6,182 bases of DNA from Flavobacteriales bacterium. Lineage in GTDB: Bacteria > Bacteroidota > Bacteroidia > Flavobacteriales > Crocinitomicaceae. The stretch is taken from NCBI GenBank assembly GCA_947375085.1, contig CANCEQ010000184.1, positions 1 to 6,182 on the forward strand, read 5' to 3'. Shown here one piece after another: positions 5,682-6,182 of this stretch. A model generated the notes under the pieces. The model worked only from the letters and a program-made list of their open reading frames with translations, was not told where the DNA came from and made no database searches. Every line of letters begins with the position of its first letter. Position 1 is the first letter of the stretch. A program made the position numbers and the translations under genes.

Positions 5682-6182
5682 CTAAATAAAATCCATCACT
5701 TTTTTTACATCTTCAGGGACATCAATATTCGGTGTTTCGATTGTTGTTTCTACTACTCTTATTGAGTAACCATAATACAACCATCTTAATTGCTCTAACG
5801 ATTCGATAGTTTCCAATTTTGTTGGTTTCAATTCTACCAACTCTTTCAAAACAGAAGCACGATAAGCATACAGACCAATATGACGGAAAAATGGATATAT
5901 CTCCAATGGATTCCCTTTGGCATTCGCGAAATTTGGAATAGCACTTCTCGAAAAATACAAAGCATTTTGTTTGTGATCAACCACAATTTTAATACGATTC
6001 GTATTATTGATATCTTCCAAAGTCACATCTTTGATTCCAAGCGTAGCAATCTTTGTTTGTTCATCCTCAAAAGCAGAAATCAACGCATCTAATTGTCTAT
6101 AATCTACTAAAGGCTCATCTCCTTGAATATTCACAACAACATCTATATCAGCATATTGACTTGCGATTTCTCCACAACGATC
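5682..6182 (-). CDS. kdsB: 3-deoxy-manno-octulosonate cytidylyltransferase (CMP-KDO synthetase), 5' end cut by window edge
   Basis: Reading is open from the window edge (DRCGEIASQYADIDVVV) to the TAG at 5682-5684, giving 166 residues. About 75-80 N-terminal residues, including the nucleotide-binding start, are missing. The GTG at 6132-6134 lies inside the gene (VVVNIQGDEP) and is not the start. Family marks are VNIQGDEP, ALYFSRSAIP, FFRHIGLYAYR and LETIESLEQLRWLYYGYSIRV. The enzyme couples CTP with KDO to give CMP-KDO and pyrophosphate in the cytoplasm, the activation step for adding KDO to lipid A in lipopolysaccharide. The C-terminus (TPNIDVPEDVKKVMDFI) is complete, so the gene appears functional. 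A diverged copy of the same end lies at 796-849, beside the gene that probably followed kdsB before the accessory block arrived. No terminator is visible after the stop; transcripts would run antisense into the kinase gene. Confidence 0.93.
   Translation of the reverse strand, partial: DRCGEIASQYADIDVVVNIQGDEPLVDYRQLDALISAFEDEQTKIATLGIKDVTLEDINNTNRIKIVVDHKQNALYFSRSAIPNFANAKGNPLEIYPFFRHIGLYAYRASVLKELVELKPTKLETIESLEQLRWLYYGYSIRVVETTIETPNIDVPEDVKKVMDFI

Noticed and set aside
857..5694. Terminal inverted repeats of a transposon at the block ends (GGATTTT near 858 and AAAATCC near 5688)
   Set aside because: Only about 7-8 bases match, the right copy is inside kdsB coding sequence, and no transposase or target-site duplication was seen.
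5880..6092. 70-codon open frame on the plus strand
   Set aside because: It is antisense to kdsB, whose reading frame carries the recognised family motifs throughout this stretch.
6132..6134. GTG as start of a 150-residue kdsB product
   Set aside because: The open frame continues with family-like sequence to the window edge, and this GTG codes for a Val in the VVVNIQGDEP strand.

Overview
The window looks like a chromosomal segment of a member of the Bacteroidota, most likely class Flavobacteriia. The evidence is a type IX secretion (T9SS) C-terminal sorting domain, an HU-CCDC81-type protein at the left edge, promoter -7 boxes of the Bacteroidota form TAnnTTTG, no Shine-Dalgarno sequences, and high A+T. 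Genus cannot be fixed from the sequence alone.

Layout. Positions 1-722 (minus) hold the 5' part of an HU-CCDC81 cell-envelope protein gene. Positions 5682-6182 (minus) hold the 3' part of kdsB (CMP-KDO synthetase). Both are conserved housekeeping genes read in the same direction. Between them lies a more A+T-rich accessory block of about 4.8 kb with two divergent transcription units. The leftward unit is a zinc-ribbon/coiled-coil/membrane protein (2455-3261) followed 22 bp later by a T9SS-exported LamG-type adhesin-like protein (915-2432), closed by a clear intrinsic terminator (871-908). The rightward unit is a small HTH-like protein (3393-3947) followed with zero spacing, in the same reading frame, by a transmembrane Ser/Thr kinase with an extracytoplasmic kelch propeller (3948-5678). 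The 131-bp divergent promoter region carries five 9-bp tandem repeat units lying between two predicted -7 boxes.

The strongest structural observation is a second, broken copy of the last 17 codons and stop codon of kdsB at 796-849, just upstream of the HU-CCDC81 gene. It aligns in frame with the intact kdsB end at 5682-5735 (41 of 54 bases by hand count). The simplest reading is that kdsB and the HU-CCDC81 gene were once neighbours, and that the block was inserted at the kdsB 3' end. The insertion would have supplied a new gene end and left the old one as a scar. No integrase or transposase is visible.

How the genes could work together is inference. The kelch domain would sense something in the periplasm and the cytoplasmic kinase would signal. 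The HTH-like protein would control the shared divergent promoter, probably through the 9-bp repeats. The leftward unit would supply a membrane factor and a secreted surface protein. Nothing in the sequence proves this link, and no known named system was recognised.
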